Shown: one piece after another, positions 1 to 8,456 of the stretch
Position numbering within the stretch: position 1 is the stretch's first letter
How the letters are laid out: each line of letters begins with the position of its first letter
Assembly: GCF_014297595.2 (NCBI RefSeq)
Contig: NZ_CP060414.2
Coordinates: forward strand, 310,001-374,000
Source: Neisseria musculi
GTDB taxonomy: Bacteria; Pseudomonadota; Gammaproteobacteria; Burkholderiales; Neisseriaceae
Direction: 5' to 3'
Length of the DNA: 64,000 nucleotides
Made by a program: the position numbers and the translations under genes
The notes under the pieces: generated by a model
Seen by the model: the letters and a program-made list of their open reading frames with translations, nothing else
What the model was told of the DNA's origin: nothing
Databases searched by the model: none

Positions 1-319
1 GCACCACGAAAGCGGTGTTGTGTCTGCGCAATGCGGCGGCTACGGCGTGAATGGAGGCGGTGTCGGGCAGCATACCGATTTTCACGGCATCGATGCGGAT
101 GTCGGAAAAAACAGATTGGCATTGTGCGGCCACGATGTCGGCCGGAACGGGGTGGACGGCCTGCACCCCTTGGGTGTTTTGTGCGGTAACGGCGGTAATC
201 ACGCTGGTGCCGTAGGCACCGAGTGCAGCAAAGGTTTTTAAGTCGGCCTGAATACCTGCGCCGCCGCCGGAGTCGGAGCCGGCTATGGTGAGGGCGCGGG
301 GAAAAGGTTTGCCGGGCAT
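1..319 (-). CDS. thiD: hydroxymethylpyrimidine/phosphomethylpyrimidine kinase, N-terminal part
   Basis: ThiD phosphorylates 4-amino-5-hydroxymethyl-2-methylpyrimidine (HMP), and then HMP-P, in cytoplasmic thiamine synthesis. Only the first 106 codons lie in the window; the gene runs off the left edge. The N-terminus reads [20 protein letters not shown] and continues with [17 protein letters not shown], the glycine-rich substrate/ATP site typical of ThiD in the ribokinase superfamily. ATG at 319 is the first start in the conserved frame. A 540-bp gap with a DUS hairpin separates it from plsC upstream, so it is probably transcribed on its own. I see no TPP riboswitch upstream. Confidence 0.93.
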   Translation of the reverse strand, partial: MPGKPFPRALTIAGSDSGGGAGIQADLKTFAALGAYGTSVITAVTAQNTQGVQAVHPVPADIVAAQCQSVFSDIRIDAVKIGMLPDTASIHAVAAALRRHNTAFVV

Positions 320-385
320 GGCGTATCCTTGCGGTAGTGTATGTGGAAGGCGGGGCGAAGCAGACGGCTGTGCCATACGGTATAA

Positions 386-530
386 CCCCGCTTGGTTTCT
401 GTTGCGGCATTGCTGCGACTTGGCTCGGAGAGAACGATTTTGTCGGCCGTACGGGCGGCAACAGAGCCGATTCTAACTCGTTGTGTTCAGCCTGCAGCCT
501 GGCAATGGAAATGGATTCGCAACGGCGAAT
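386..530 (-). repeat. Correia-like repeat, copy 1
   Basis: The core GGAGAGAACGATTTTGTCGG, followed by a GAGCCGATTCT-type block, matches the internal part of Neisserial Correia repeat elements (AAAGAGAACGATTCTC, GAATCGGTTCCGTACT). It shares layout with copies near 22.9, 28.6, 48.9, 51.9 and 55.9 kb. The ends GCTTGGTTTC and GAAATGGATTC are diverged terminal repeats. Confidence 0.5.
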
Positions 531-696
531 CTGTTGGAACCATTATCAGGCGGCGGGTCGCGGATATTGCCGCAGGACGGGCGGATGCCGTGATTGTTTT
601 TACGGGTTGGCTGTTAGAGGTGCCGTTTTTATTTTGGTTTCATTATAGGGAGGCGGTTTTTTTTAGTTAAACAGGATATTGCTTGAGCGGTTAAAA

Positions 697-724
697 AGGC
701 CGTCTGAAAGTATTCAGACGGCCT
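697..724. terminator. DUS-pair hairpin after plsC
   Basis: AGGCCGTCTGAA and its reverse complement are separated by 4 bases, giving a 12-bp stem. It lies 138 bp beyond the plsC stop. Such pairs commonly act as rho-independent terminators in Neisseria. Confidence 0.6.
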
Positions 725-861
725 CGGTGTCAGATGACGGTGAAACACGTGGGGCGAGGCAGGAGGTAAAGATGATGCTGGGCCGGTTTGGCTGCCGCCC
801 CGGCTTCCTGCAATGTTGTTTTTTGGAGGGGCGGGTAATGCTGTTTGTTTTAATGCCGCCA

Positions 862-1629
862 TTATTTGAAAACGGGCGGGGCGGATTCCAGCCCGCGCTG
901 CTTTTCGCTCAATCTGCGGTGGATGTCGAGGGCGGTGGCGCGGCGGTCGGCGCCGGAGGGCACGGGGTCGAGAAAATGCAGTTCGGCCACGCCGCCGGGC
1001 TGGCGGATAATCATGCAGATAGATTGCAGCAGGCTGATGTCGCCGTGGTAGGCCATGGCGGGGTTGGGGCTGCTGCCGTCGGGGTTGGGGTAGCGGCACA
1101 ACACCGGTATCAGCGGCACATCTGCTTCATAGGCCGCCTGAAAAAAGCTGGTTTTAAACGGCAGGATTTCGCGGCCTTCGGTGCTGGTGCCTTCGGGGAA
1201 CAGGGTAACGGTGTCGCCGTTTTTGAGCGCTGCGGTAACGTGGCGGATTTTTTCGCTGTTGCCTTCGGTGCCTTTGTTGCGGGTAACGTAAACGGTTTGC
1301 GCCTGCGTGGCGAGATAGCCGACCACCGGCCATTTGGCTACCTCGTCTTTGGCAACGAAGCGGCCGGGAAAGGCACCGTTAACGGCCATGATGTCGAGCC
1401 AGGAAATGTGGTTGCTGATCATCATCTGCCCCCGCCCTTTTTCGGGCAGGCTGCCGTAGACGGCGAGTTTCAGGCCGCAGGAGGCAAGCACGCGCAGCGA
1501 CCATAATTGAATGGCGCGCAATTTGCGCTGTTTGCTGTAAAAGGGGAACAGGAAAAACATTTCGGCCGTGCCGTAGAGCAGGCAGCTGCCGATGCAGAGT
1601 AGGCGGAAAACGGTGCGTAGGGTGGTCAT
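862..1629 (-). CDS. plsC: 1-acyl-sn-glycerol-3-phosphate acyltransferase family protein
   Basis: 255-residue membrane-associated acyltransferase that should add the second acyl chain to lysophosphatidic acid, or to a related lyso-lipid. The N-terminus is hydrophobic. The catalytic NHxxxxD motif is NHISWLD (His74, Asp79) and the glycerophosphate-binding block is FPEGTS (from residue 144), both of LPLAT/PlsC type. I chose ATG 1629 (MTTLRTVFRL) because the protein-like sequence begins there; the frame is open further upstream but without family character. The preceding gene in the same direction is an OlsB-like GNAT. The pairing resembles OlsB/OlsA of ornithine-lipid synthesis, but this enzyme could equally be one of the Nla-type lysophosphatidate acyltransferases of Neisseria. 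Confidence 0.87.
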   Translation of the reverse strand: MTTLRTVFRLLCIGSCLLYGTAEMFFLFPFYSKQRKLRAIQLWSLRVLASCGLKLAVYGSLPEKGRGQMMISNHISWLDIMAVNGAFPGRFVAKDEVAKWPVVGYLATQAQTVYVTRNKGTEGNSEKIRHVTAALKNGDTVTLFPEGTSTEGREILPFKTSFFQAAYEADVPLIPVLCRYPNPDGSSPNPAMAYHGDISLLQSICMIIRQPGGVAELHFLDPVPSGADRRATALDIHRRLSEKQRGLESAPPVFK

Positions 1630-1882
1630 ATTGGGTAAAAAACGGTGGTCCGTATGGTTGCTGGCCGTCTGAAAGGCTTGGGCTGAGTCTGCTGTTGTGC
1701 CGCGAACCTGCCCGGTTTGAGCTGCGGCACGCCGTGTTTTTGGCTTGGCAAACTGAAGCGGCAACAGGGGCGGCTTGGTATTGCTGCGCCTGCGGCCGGT
1801 TGCCGGGGTGCAGGAAAAGCAGACTGCGCCTGCTTTGCGGCAACCGTGCCGCGGGTTCAGACGGCCTGCGCATTTCGGGGTT

Positions 1883-2641
1883 TCAGGCGGGATGTTTCGG
1901 CGCGAAACGTTGCAGGTAGCGGTTGTTGAGCCGGGTGATGTCCATCAGAATCAGCACATCGGCGCAATTGAAGGCTTCATCTGCGCAGGGTTCGCCGCAA
2001 AACCAGGCTCCGGCTTTGAGATAGCCCTTAATCAGAGAAGGGCACTCGGGGTGTTCGGAGGGGGTGAGCCGTTCCCATTTGAGCGGGTTGAGCGGGCGCA
2101 CGCGCCACGGCTCGGGAGCCAGATGTTTCTCTTTCAACACATGATACAGCCCGGCTGCTTCGTGGCCGCCATCGGCAGTGCTGATGCTGCCGCAGCCGAT
2201 CATAAAGCGCAGGTTTTCATCGCGCATGAATTTCACCAGCCCCGTCCACAGCAGCATCACCAGGCCGCCGTGGCGGTAGTCGGGGTGGATGCAGGCGCGC
2301 CCCAGTTCCACGGTTTGCGGCAGAATGTTTTGCAGCGGGGAAAGGTCGAATTCGTGTTCGCTATACCACGAGCCGACAGTGCGGGCGGCTTCTTCGGTGA
2401 TCAGGCGGTAGCAGCCCACCACTTCGCCGGCGGCTTCATCGAAAGCGAGCAGGTGGTGGCAGTGCCGGTCGTATTCGTCGGCATCCAAACTGTTGCTGCC
2501 GGGGATGTCGGCGCCCAATTCTTCTGCAAACACCCGGTAGCGCAAGCGTTGTGCGGCTTCGATTTCCTGCCGGTTTTCAGCCAGGCGCACGCTCAGGCCG
2601 ATTTTGGGGCCGGTGGTGTTGAAACGGCTGGTTTGCGGCAT
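1883..2641 (-). CDS. GNAT-family N-acyltransferase (OlsB / 'hemolysin-like')
   Basis: 252-residue protein of the GNAT family often annotated as hemolysin-like or L-ornithine N-alpha-acyltransferase. Family features are RLRYRVFAEELGA near the N-terminus, TVELGRACIHPDYRHGG (acyl-donor site), and MIGCGSISTADGG in the middle. ATG 2641 (MPQTSRF) is preferred over an ATG two codons upstream because an AGGA lies 8 bases before it. Members transfer a 3-hydroxyacyl group from ACP to ornithine or a similar amine. The plsC homologue 253 bp downstream makes an OlsB/OlsA-like pair, but the substrate is inferred, not shown. Confidence 0.75.
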   Translation of the reverse strand: MPQTSRFNTTGPKIGLSVRLAENRQEIEAAQRLRYRVFAEELGADIPGSNSLDADEYDRHCHHLLAFDEAAGEVVGCYRLITEEAARTVGSWYSEHEFDLSPLQNILPQTVELGRACIHPDYRHGGLVMLLWTGLVKFMRDENLRFMIGCGSISTADGGHEAAGLYHVLKEKHLAPEPWRVRPLNPLKWERLTPSEHPECPSLIKGYLKAGAWFCGEPCADEAFNCADVLILMDITRLNNRYLQRFAPKHPA

Positions 2642-2732
2642 AAACATAATCCTGTGTGGTAAAAATAACCCGCCAAGTATAGCAGACGGCATAAATCAAG
2701 TAACTGGTTAATTTCGTTGGCAGAAGCGGCTC

Positions 2733-2764
2733 AGGCCGTCTGAAACGCTGCTTTCAGACGGCCT
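2733..2764. repeat. DUS pair in divergent promoter region
   Basis: AGGCCGTCTGAA and its inverse form a 12-bp stem with an 8-base loop. It sits between two divergent genes, upstream of both, so it is not a terminator for either annotated gene; an uptake role is likelier. Confidence 0.6.
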
Positions 2765-2863
2765 GAGGTGTTTTGATGCAGATGTGCAAACGGTTCATAA
2801 TAACGGCTGCGATTGTGGCGGATACGCCCGACTTTCCTTTAAAAAAACGGCAGGCATTTGGCT

Positions 2864-4258
2864 ATGGACGACACCGATTTCACCACCCGTTACCGAATAT
2901 TGAAGCGTAAAACCATCCACAAAATCAGGCAGACGCAGCGGCTGTCGCGCAAAACCGTTGCTTTCGCCTTTCTGCTGGCGGGGGCGGCCCTGGTGGCCTT
3001 GGTTTCTTTGCTGTTTGCCCATTTGGCCGACTTTGCGTTGGAGCAAAACGCGCTGCTGGTTAGAAAATACCCGTGGTTTGCCTGGGCGGCGCTGCCGCTG
3101 GGGTTGCCGCTGATTGTGTGGCTGACGCGCCGCTTCGCGCCCTACACGGCAGGCAGCGGTATTCCGCAGGTGCTGGCCTCGCTGTCGTTGCCCCACGGTG
3201 CGCAGAAACTGAGCCTGCTGAAGTTGGGGCAGACCATGCTGAAAATCCCGCTCACTTTTTTGGGTATGCTGGCAGGCGCCTCTATCGGGCGCGAAGGGCC
3301 GTCTGTGCAGGTGGGGGCGGCGGTGATGGCGGCATGGGGTGCATGGTGCAAAAAACACCATCTGGCTTTCAAAGGCATACAGGAAAACGATTTGATTGCG
3401 GCAGGCGCGGCGGGCGGTTTGGCAGCGGCATTCAATGCGCCGCTGGCCGGCGTGGTGTTTGCCATTGAAGAATTGGGGCGCGGCGTGATGTTGCGTTGGG
3501 AGCGGCAGATTTTTATCGGCGTGTTGGCGGCGGGTTTCATCCAAGTGGCCATACAGGGCAACAACCCTTATTTTTCAGGCTTTCACGGCACACAGCTCAA
3601 CCATATGCTGGCCTGGGTGCTGCTGTGCGGTTTGATTTGCGGCGTGGCGGGCGGCCTGTTTGCACGGCTGCTTTATAAAGGTGCGGCCGCATTTGCGCCT
3701 GAAAAATGGCGCGCTTGGATACACCGCCACCCCGTTTTGTTTGCCGGCGTGGTTGGACTGATGCTGGCCGCCATCGGCACTCTTTATCAGGGGCAGACTT
3801 TCGGCACGGGTTATCACGAAGCTTCAGGCGCGCTGCGGCGTATGTATGAAGCCCCGGTCGGCGTGGCACTGGCCAAATGGGCGGCTACCGTGCTTTCTTA
3901 TTGGGCGGGCATTCCCGGCGGCATCTTTACCCCCTCGCTCACTGTGGGCGCCATGCTGGGCCAGCATATTGCCGATTTGGCTGACCTGCAAACCGGCATG
4001 AATGTGCTGGTGTTGATCTGCATGACCGCATTTTTGGCGGCTGCTACACAGTCGCCGCTTACCGCCAGCGTAGTGGTGATGGAAATGACGGGCGGACAAA
4101 ATCTGTTGTTTTGGCTGTTGGTTGGTGCTATTTTTGCTTCACAAGTGTCGCGCCAGTTTTCCCCAAAACCGTTTTACCATGCGGCAGGCGCGCGTTTCCG
4201 GCAGCGTGTTCAGGAAGAAAACTCCGCCCGGCAGGCCGCTTCAAAAGAGAATCCGTAA
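2864..4258 (+). CDS. ClC-family chloride channel / H+:Cl- antiporter
   Basis: 464-residue inner-membrane protein with about ten hydrophobic segments. All three ClC selectivity motifs are present: GSGIPQ (residues 97-102), GREGPSVQ (from 142, with the gating glutamate Glu144) and GGIFTPSL in the C-terminal half. The internal glutamate matching the proton-path residue of E. coli ClcA is present in VVFAIEELG, so H+-coupled exchange rather than a passive channel is likely. ATG 2864 is preferred over an in-frame TTG at 2858 because AGG lies 9 bases upstream of the ATG. The stop codon abuts the argJ start (TAAATG), so the two were probably co-transcribed. Confidence 0.93.
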   Translation: MDDTDFTTRYRILKRKTIHKIRQTQRLSRKTVAFAFLLAGAALVALVSLLFAHLADFALEQNALLVRKYPWFAWAALPLGLPLIVWLTRRFAPYTAGSGIPQVLASLSLPHGAQKLSLLKLGQTMLKIPLTFLGMLAGASIGREGPSVQVGAAVMAAWGAWCKKHHLAFKGIQENDLIAAGAAGGLAAAFNAPLAGVVFAIEELGRGVMLRWERQIFIGVLAAGFIQVAIQGNNPYFSGFHGTQLNHMLAWVLLCGLICGVAGGLFARLLYKGAAAFAPEKWRAWIHRHPVLFAGVVGLMLAAIGTLYQGQTFGTGYHEASGALRRMYEAPVGVALAKWAATVLSYWAGIPGGIFTPSLTVGAMLGQHIADLADLQTGMNVLVLICMTAFLAAATQSPLTASVVVMEMTGGQNLLFWLLVGAIFASQVSRQFSPKPFYHAAGARFRQRVQEENSARQAASKENP

Positions 4259-5473
4259 ATGGCAGTCAATTTGACAGAAAAAAAAGCGGAAGAATTACCC
4301 GCTGTTGATGGCATGCAGGTATTTGTGGGTCGGGCGGGCGTGAAAAAGCCCGACCATGACGACTTAACCCTGATTGTGCTCAACCGTAACACCGTTGGTG
4401 CCGTGTTTACCCGAAACCGCTTCTGTGCCGCTTCGGTTTATGCGGCCAAAGAACACCCGGCCAACGAAAACGGCATCCGTGCGCTGGTTATCAACACCGG
4501 CAATGCCAACGCCGGCACCGGCGGGCAGGGCCGCGAAGACGCGCCGGCGGTATGCCGTGCTGCCGCAGTACAAGTCGGCTGTGCACCCGAACAAGTGCTG
4601 CCTTTTTCAACCGGCGTGATTCTCGAGCCGCTGCCCGCGCAGAAAATCACTGCCGCCCTGTCCGGTGTGAAACCCGTGCACTAGGACCGTGCCGTCCGCG
4701 CCATCATGACCACCGACACCGTGCCCAAAGCCGCAGGCCGCGAAGGCAGGGTGGGCAACCGCCACACCGTGCGCGTCGCCGGCATTGCCAAAGGCTCCGG
4801 CATGATTTGCCCCGATATGGCCACCATGCTCGGCTTCATTGTTTGCGATGCCAAAGTTTCCCAACCCGTTTTGCAGATGCTCACGCAAGAAATAGCCGAT
4901 TTATCGTTCAACGCCATCACCGTTGACGGCGACACCAGCACCAACGACAGCTTCGTGGTGGTGGCCGCCGGCAAAAACGGCCAAAACGAAATCGACAACA
5001 TCGCCGACCCGCGCTACGACCAACTGAAAGCCCTGCTCGCCGGCCTTGCGCTCGATCCGGCGCAGACTATTGTGCGCAATGAAGAAGGTGCCGCCAAGTT
5101 CATCACCATTCGGTGGAAAACGCCGCCGGCCGCTCCGAAGCCCGCCAAACGGCCTATGCCGTTGCCCACCCGCCGCTGGTAAAAACCGCCTTTTTCGCCT
5201 CCGACCCCAATCTCGGCCGGCTGCTCGCCGCCATCGGTTGTCCGGTATCGGAAAACTCCGATGCCGGCAAAATGCGCCTGGCCCGATGAGGTTTTGGTGG
5301 TAGAAAACGGCGGCTGCGCCGCCGGCTACAGCGAAGAACAGGGGCAGGCTGTGATGGCGCGCGCCGAAATCACTGTGCGCATCGACTTGCAGCGCGGCCG
5401 CGAATGCGCCACTGTTTACATCTGCGATTTATCGCACGAATATGTGTCGATTAATGCCGGCTACCGCAATTGA
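4259..5473 (+). pseudogene. argJ: argJ pseudogene (glutamate N-acetyltransferase / amino-acid acetyltransferase)
   Basis: ArgJ transfers acetyl from acetylornithine to glutamate in the arginine acetyl cycle. The reading is ArgJ-like throughout: MQVFVGRAGVKKPDHDDLTL at the start, IAKGSGMICPDMATMLGF with the nucleophile Thr of the ATML site, [23 protein letters not shown] and the end [13 protein letters not shown]. Three lesions break it: TAG at 4682-4684 where the family has Trp (WxRAxRAIMTTD), a one-base loss near 5112, and a +1 shift near 5285. The start touches the clc stop. No intact ArgJ can be made without sequencing error or recoding. The rest of the frame is well conserved, so inactivation looks recent. 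Confidence 0.9.
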
Positions 5474-5695
5474 GCCGGGTTATGGAGAAAACGGCGGCTG
5501 CTGCCCATTTTAAAATCAGGGGCAGGCGTGCCGGCACCGCCGTGGTTTAAAAGCAGGTAGTCATGAATCTGCCGACCGTGCGGTTGCTGCACAGAGGTGC
5601 GAAGAGCGCGGTTTGCCAATGCCCAAAGGCAGCATCAACGGGTTGGCAACGGTTCTACCGCCCGCAGATTTCTACCCGGCATCGGAAAAAATTTC

Positions 5696-6405
5696 GGGGC
5701 TGACGTAGATTAGCGGTCATGACAGGCTGCTAAAATGAAGATAACAAACTGTAAATTAAGCAAAAAAGCACAGAAGACTACTCAGATATTTTGTGCCGGA
5801 AGTTACCGCCGTTCGGCTGCCGATGTCTTGGGTATCCGGCCCAACACCGCCATACTCTTTTACCGCAAAATCCGCCTCGTCATCAGCCGTCATTCGGCCT
5901 TGGAGGCCGATCAGGTTTTTGAAGGTTCCGTAAAGTCAGATGAGCGCTGCTCCGGCGGTAAGCGCAAAGGAAAACGCAGCACAGGAGCCGCAGGCAAAGT
6001 GGTGGTTTTCGGTATCCTCAAACATGGCGGCAAGGTTTATACCGTGGTCGTGGATAACGCCAAAAAAGAGAGTTTGTTGCCTGTTATTGCGAAGAAAATC
6101 ATGCCGGACAGTGTGGTGTATACCGACAGTTTAAGCAGCGATGATGTCCCGGATGTCGGCGGTTTTCACCACCATAGGATTAACCACGGCAAGACATTTG
6201 CTCAGAGGCAAAACCACATCAACGGCATCGGGAATTTTTGGAATCAGGCCAAGCGTGTGCTGCGCAAATACAACGGAATCGACCGAAAGTCTTTTCCCCT
6301 ATTCTTGAAAGAATGCGGGTTTCGTTTTAACTTTGGCACACCAAGTGAGCAGTTGAAAATCTTGCGGGATTGGTGTGGTATTTAGGGCTAAGCTACTTCA
6401 ACCCC
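5696..6405 (+). mobile_element. IS1595-family (IS1016-group) insertion sequence, diverged copy
   Basis: About 710 bp with imperfect terminal inverted repeats: GGGGCTGACGTAGATTAG at 5696 and, on the other strand from 6405, GGGGTTGAAGTAGCTTAG (15 of 18 identical). The ends resemble those of the IS1016 copy at 40986-41705. It holds one transposase gene. It lies about 220 bp beyond the argJ pseudogene. No clear target duplication is visible. Confidence 0.75.
5735..6385 (+). CDS. IS1595-family transposase (diverged)
   Basis: 216 residues, close to full length for an ISXO2/IS1016-type DDE-like transposase. It keeps the family core GKRKGKRSTGAAGKVVVFGI, the second Asp in VVYTDSLS, and QRQNHINGIGNFWNQAKR containing the Asn and Lys of the family. 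The usual DESYFGG block reads DERCSGG: the first acidic pair is kept but the rest has drifted, and CYKSYD reads SLSSDD. The N-terminal helix-turn-helix is also weak. The frame is intact, but activity is doubtful. Confidence 0.8.
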   Translation: MKITNCKLSKKAQKTTQIFCAGSYRRSAADVLGIRPNTAILFYRKIRLVISRHSALEADQVFEGSVKSDERCSGGKRKGKRSTGAAGKVVVFGILKHGGKVYTVVVDNAKKESLLPVIAKKIMPDSVVYTDSLSSDDVPDVGGFHHHRINHGKTFAQRQNHINGIGNFWNQAKRVLRKYNGIDRKSFPLFLKECGFRFNFGTPSEQLKILRDWCGI

Positions 6406-6424
6406 TATTTAAAAGATATTTAAA

Positions 6425-6453
6425 AGGCCGTCTGAAATTTTTTCAGACGGCCT
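6425..6453. terminator. DUS-pair hairpin after the IS
   Basis: AGGCCGTCTGAA and its inverse separated by 5 bases (ATTTT-like loop); 12-bp stem just after the IS right end. Confidence 0.55.
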
Positions 6454-6648
6454 GCTTTCAGTTTTACAGCAAACCGCAATAACAGGCAGAGACCCGGCAA
6501 CATCGGGGGGAGGTCGAACAGCACCGGGCGGCAAATTAAAGCCGCCCTGCGCCTGTTTTTCCGTGCAACGCGTTGCCGGTGCCGCTAAAAGCGGCGGAGC
6601 CGGACGCAACGGCCGTAACGGGTAGCGTGGTTCCGTAAAAAAGCAGGC

Positions 6649-6676
6649 AGGCCGTCTGAAACGTTTCAGACGGCCT
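6649..6676. terminator. DUS-pair hairpin beyond the PLD gene
   Basis: 12-bp DUS stem with a short loop, about 190 bp past the stop of the minus-strand phospholipase D gene. Confidence 0.5.
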
Positions 6677-6863
6677 GAATCTTTGCAGAAGGCAAAAAGT
6701 TATCACAGGAAGTATTTCTGCGCAGGCGGAAATTCAGACGCTTGGCATTCAAATATTTGTTTAATGGATATTTCGATGCTTTTATCTGAGCCTGCCTGTG
6801 CGGGCATAACGGTGTGGAACCTTTCAGACAGCATGAAGGCGTTTGGGCAAAGCCCGGCCGGTT

Positions 6864-8402
6864 TTACAGCAGCCCTTCTATGGGCAGGATGGAGAGTATT
6901 TTCACGGTGATGCGCTTCCAAAAGCCGGCTTCGGGTTCTTTTTTGGAAACGGTGCGGTCTTCGGGATCCTGCCATTGCAGTTTGCCGTGTGGATCAAGGG
7001 TAACTTTGTAGGCATAGGAGGGGGTGTTTTCGACCAGCCTGCGCTGCATATCCTGCGCCAGCGGGAGGCTTTCGATAACCACCCCCATTTCGGTGTTGAG
7101 CCTTGCGGAGCGCGGGTCGAGATTGAACGAGCCGATAAATACGCGCTGCCGGTCAACGATGAAGGTTTTGGCGTGCAGGCTGGTGGAAGAGCTGCCCGTC
7201 AAACCACGGTCTTTGGTTTTGGGAACGGCGTGGACGGCTTTGAGCTCGTATAAATCGACACCTGCTTTAAGCAGGGGCTTGCGGTATTTGGCATAGCCGG
7301 AATGCACGGCGGCTACATCGGTCGCCTGCAGGGAGTTGGTCAGCACGGTGATGCCGATGCCTTGTTTTTTTAAGTCGGCGATGGCTTCTGTGCCGGATCG
7401 GGTGGGCACGAAATAGGGCGACACCAAATAGATTTCTTTTTCGGGCGTGCCCAGGGCTTCATCGATTTTATCGCTGATTTGCGGTTTGCCGCGTGTGCGG
7501 TCGAGTGCTTTGGCCGGGTCGTCGCTGACGAGTTTGGTTTTGACGTGCCGCCATTGGATGCGGTTGTTTTTGATGGCTTCAAACAGTTGCGACTGTTCTA
7601 AATCGCGGCGGTAGCGGGCGAGGGTTTGGCTGCGGTCGTTATCGCTGATTTCAAGCTCTGAGCGGCCTTTCTCTATGTTGGCGCGGCGCACGATGCGCTC
7701 GAAAGGGTAGGCCGATTCGCTTGCCCAGTAGCGGTCGAAATCTTCGGAAACTTCGGTTACTACGCGGCCGGTGGCGAGAATGTCCACATCGGCAAAGGCG
7801 GTGTCTTCGCTGATGTTGAAATATTCATCGCCGATGTTGCGCCCGCCCACGATGGTGGCGTGGTTGTCGGCGGTGAGCGATTTGTTGTGCATGCGGCGGT
7901 TGAGGCGTGAAAAGTCGGTGAGATAGCCCAGCGCGCGCCATTTGCGCACCAGAAAGGGGTTGAACAGGCGGATTTCGATATTGGGGTGGCTGTCGAGCGC
8001 GGCGAGTATGTTGTCCAGCCCGTTGGTGTTGTTGTCATCGAGCAAAAGCCGCACACGCACGCCGCGCTCTGCTGCGCGGTGCAGCATATTGAACAGGATT
8101 TTGCCGGAAACGTCTTTGTGCCAGATATAGTATTGCAAATCGAGCGTGTGCTCGGCTGCGTTTATCAGGGTGGCGCGGGCAACGAAAGCATCGTGTGCAT
8201 CGTTGAGCATATAGATGCCCGAAGTGTCGGGCGCCAAATCGGCCCGGCCTGCTTGTGCGGGTGTGAGCGCGGCGGCCAGGCGGGGGGAGGCGGGCACATC
8301 GAGATATTGGCTGACGGTGCGGTTTTCCAACGAAGGAAGGCTCATGCAGCCGGTGAGCACAGCGGGCAGGGTGAAAGTGAATAAGATATTATGCGGTTTC
8401 AT
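6864..8402 (-). CDS. phospholipase D-family lipoprotein
   Basis: 512 residues with two HKD catalytic motifs: HNKSLTAD (about residue 171) followed by GGRNIGDEY, and HAKTFIVD (about residue 409) followed by GSFNLDPRS. The signal peptide ends in a lipobox, AVLTGC (Cys19), so the mature enzyme should be a periplasmic or surface lipoprotein. This architecture matches the secreted Neisserial phospholipase D and ClsC/YmdC-like enzymes. The reaction could be phospholipid hydrolysis or cardiolipin synthesis by transphosphatidylation; sequence alone does not decide. A separate classical cardiolipin synthase lies at 60549. Confidence 0.88.
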   Translation of the reverse strand: MKPHNILFTFTLPAVLTGCMSLPSLENRTVSQYLDVPASPRLAAALTPAQAGRADLAPDTSGIYMLNDAHDAFVARATLINAAEHTLDLQYYIWHKDVSGKILFNMLHRAAERGVRVRLLLDDNNTNGLDNILAALDSHPNIEIRLFNPFLVRKWRALGYLTDFSRLNRRMHNKSLTADNHATIVGGRNIGDEYFNISEDTAFADVDILATGRVVTEVSEDFDRYWASESAYPFERIVRRANIEKGRSELEISDNDRSQTLARYRRDLEQSQLFEAIKNNRIQWRHVKTKLVSDDPAKALDRTRGKPQISDKIDEALGTPEKEIYLVSPYFVPTRSGTEAIADLKKQGIGITVLTNSLQATDVAAVHSGYAKYRKPLLKAGVDLYELKAVHAVPKTKDRGLTGSSSTSLHAKTFIVDRQRVFIGSFNLDPRSARLNTEMGVVIESLPLAQDMQRRLVENTPSYAYKVTLDPHGKLQWQDPEDRTVSKKEPEAGFWKRITVKILSILPIEGLL

Positions 8403-8456
8403 GTGTTTTAAGGGTGTTCAGACGGCCTGAACACGGTTTTGTTGTTGCGGGGTATT

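Larger units (their letters stand above)
320..861. other. gap between thiD and plsC
   Basis: No gene is supported in these 540 bases. They hold a Correia-like repeat (386-530) and a DUS-pair hairpin (697-724). Open frames across the region have no family resemblance. Confidence 0.5.
6406..6863. other. gap with two DUS hairpins
   Basis: Between the IS and the phospholipase gene I see two DUS-pair hairpins (6425-6453 and 6649-6676) and no supported gene. The second hairpin lies beyond the 3' end of the phospholipase gene and may end its transcript. Confidence 0.5.

Noticed and set aside
320..690. TPP riboswitch upstream of thiD
   Set aside because: The conserved CUGAGA and the ACCUGAUCUGG-like blocks are absent; the region is a Correia-like repeat.
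1775..2662. Long plus-strand frame opposite the GNAT gene
   Set aside because: It is the antisense image of a conserved gene; high GC codon bias opens the opposite strand.
4259..5473. argJ as two or three separate functional genes
   Set aside because: ArgJ does self-cleave at ATML, but the stop lies about 45 codons before that site and the frames after 5112 and 5285 lack starts and ribosome-binding sites.
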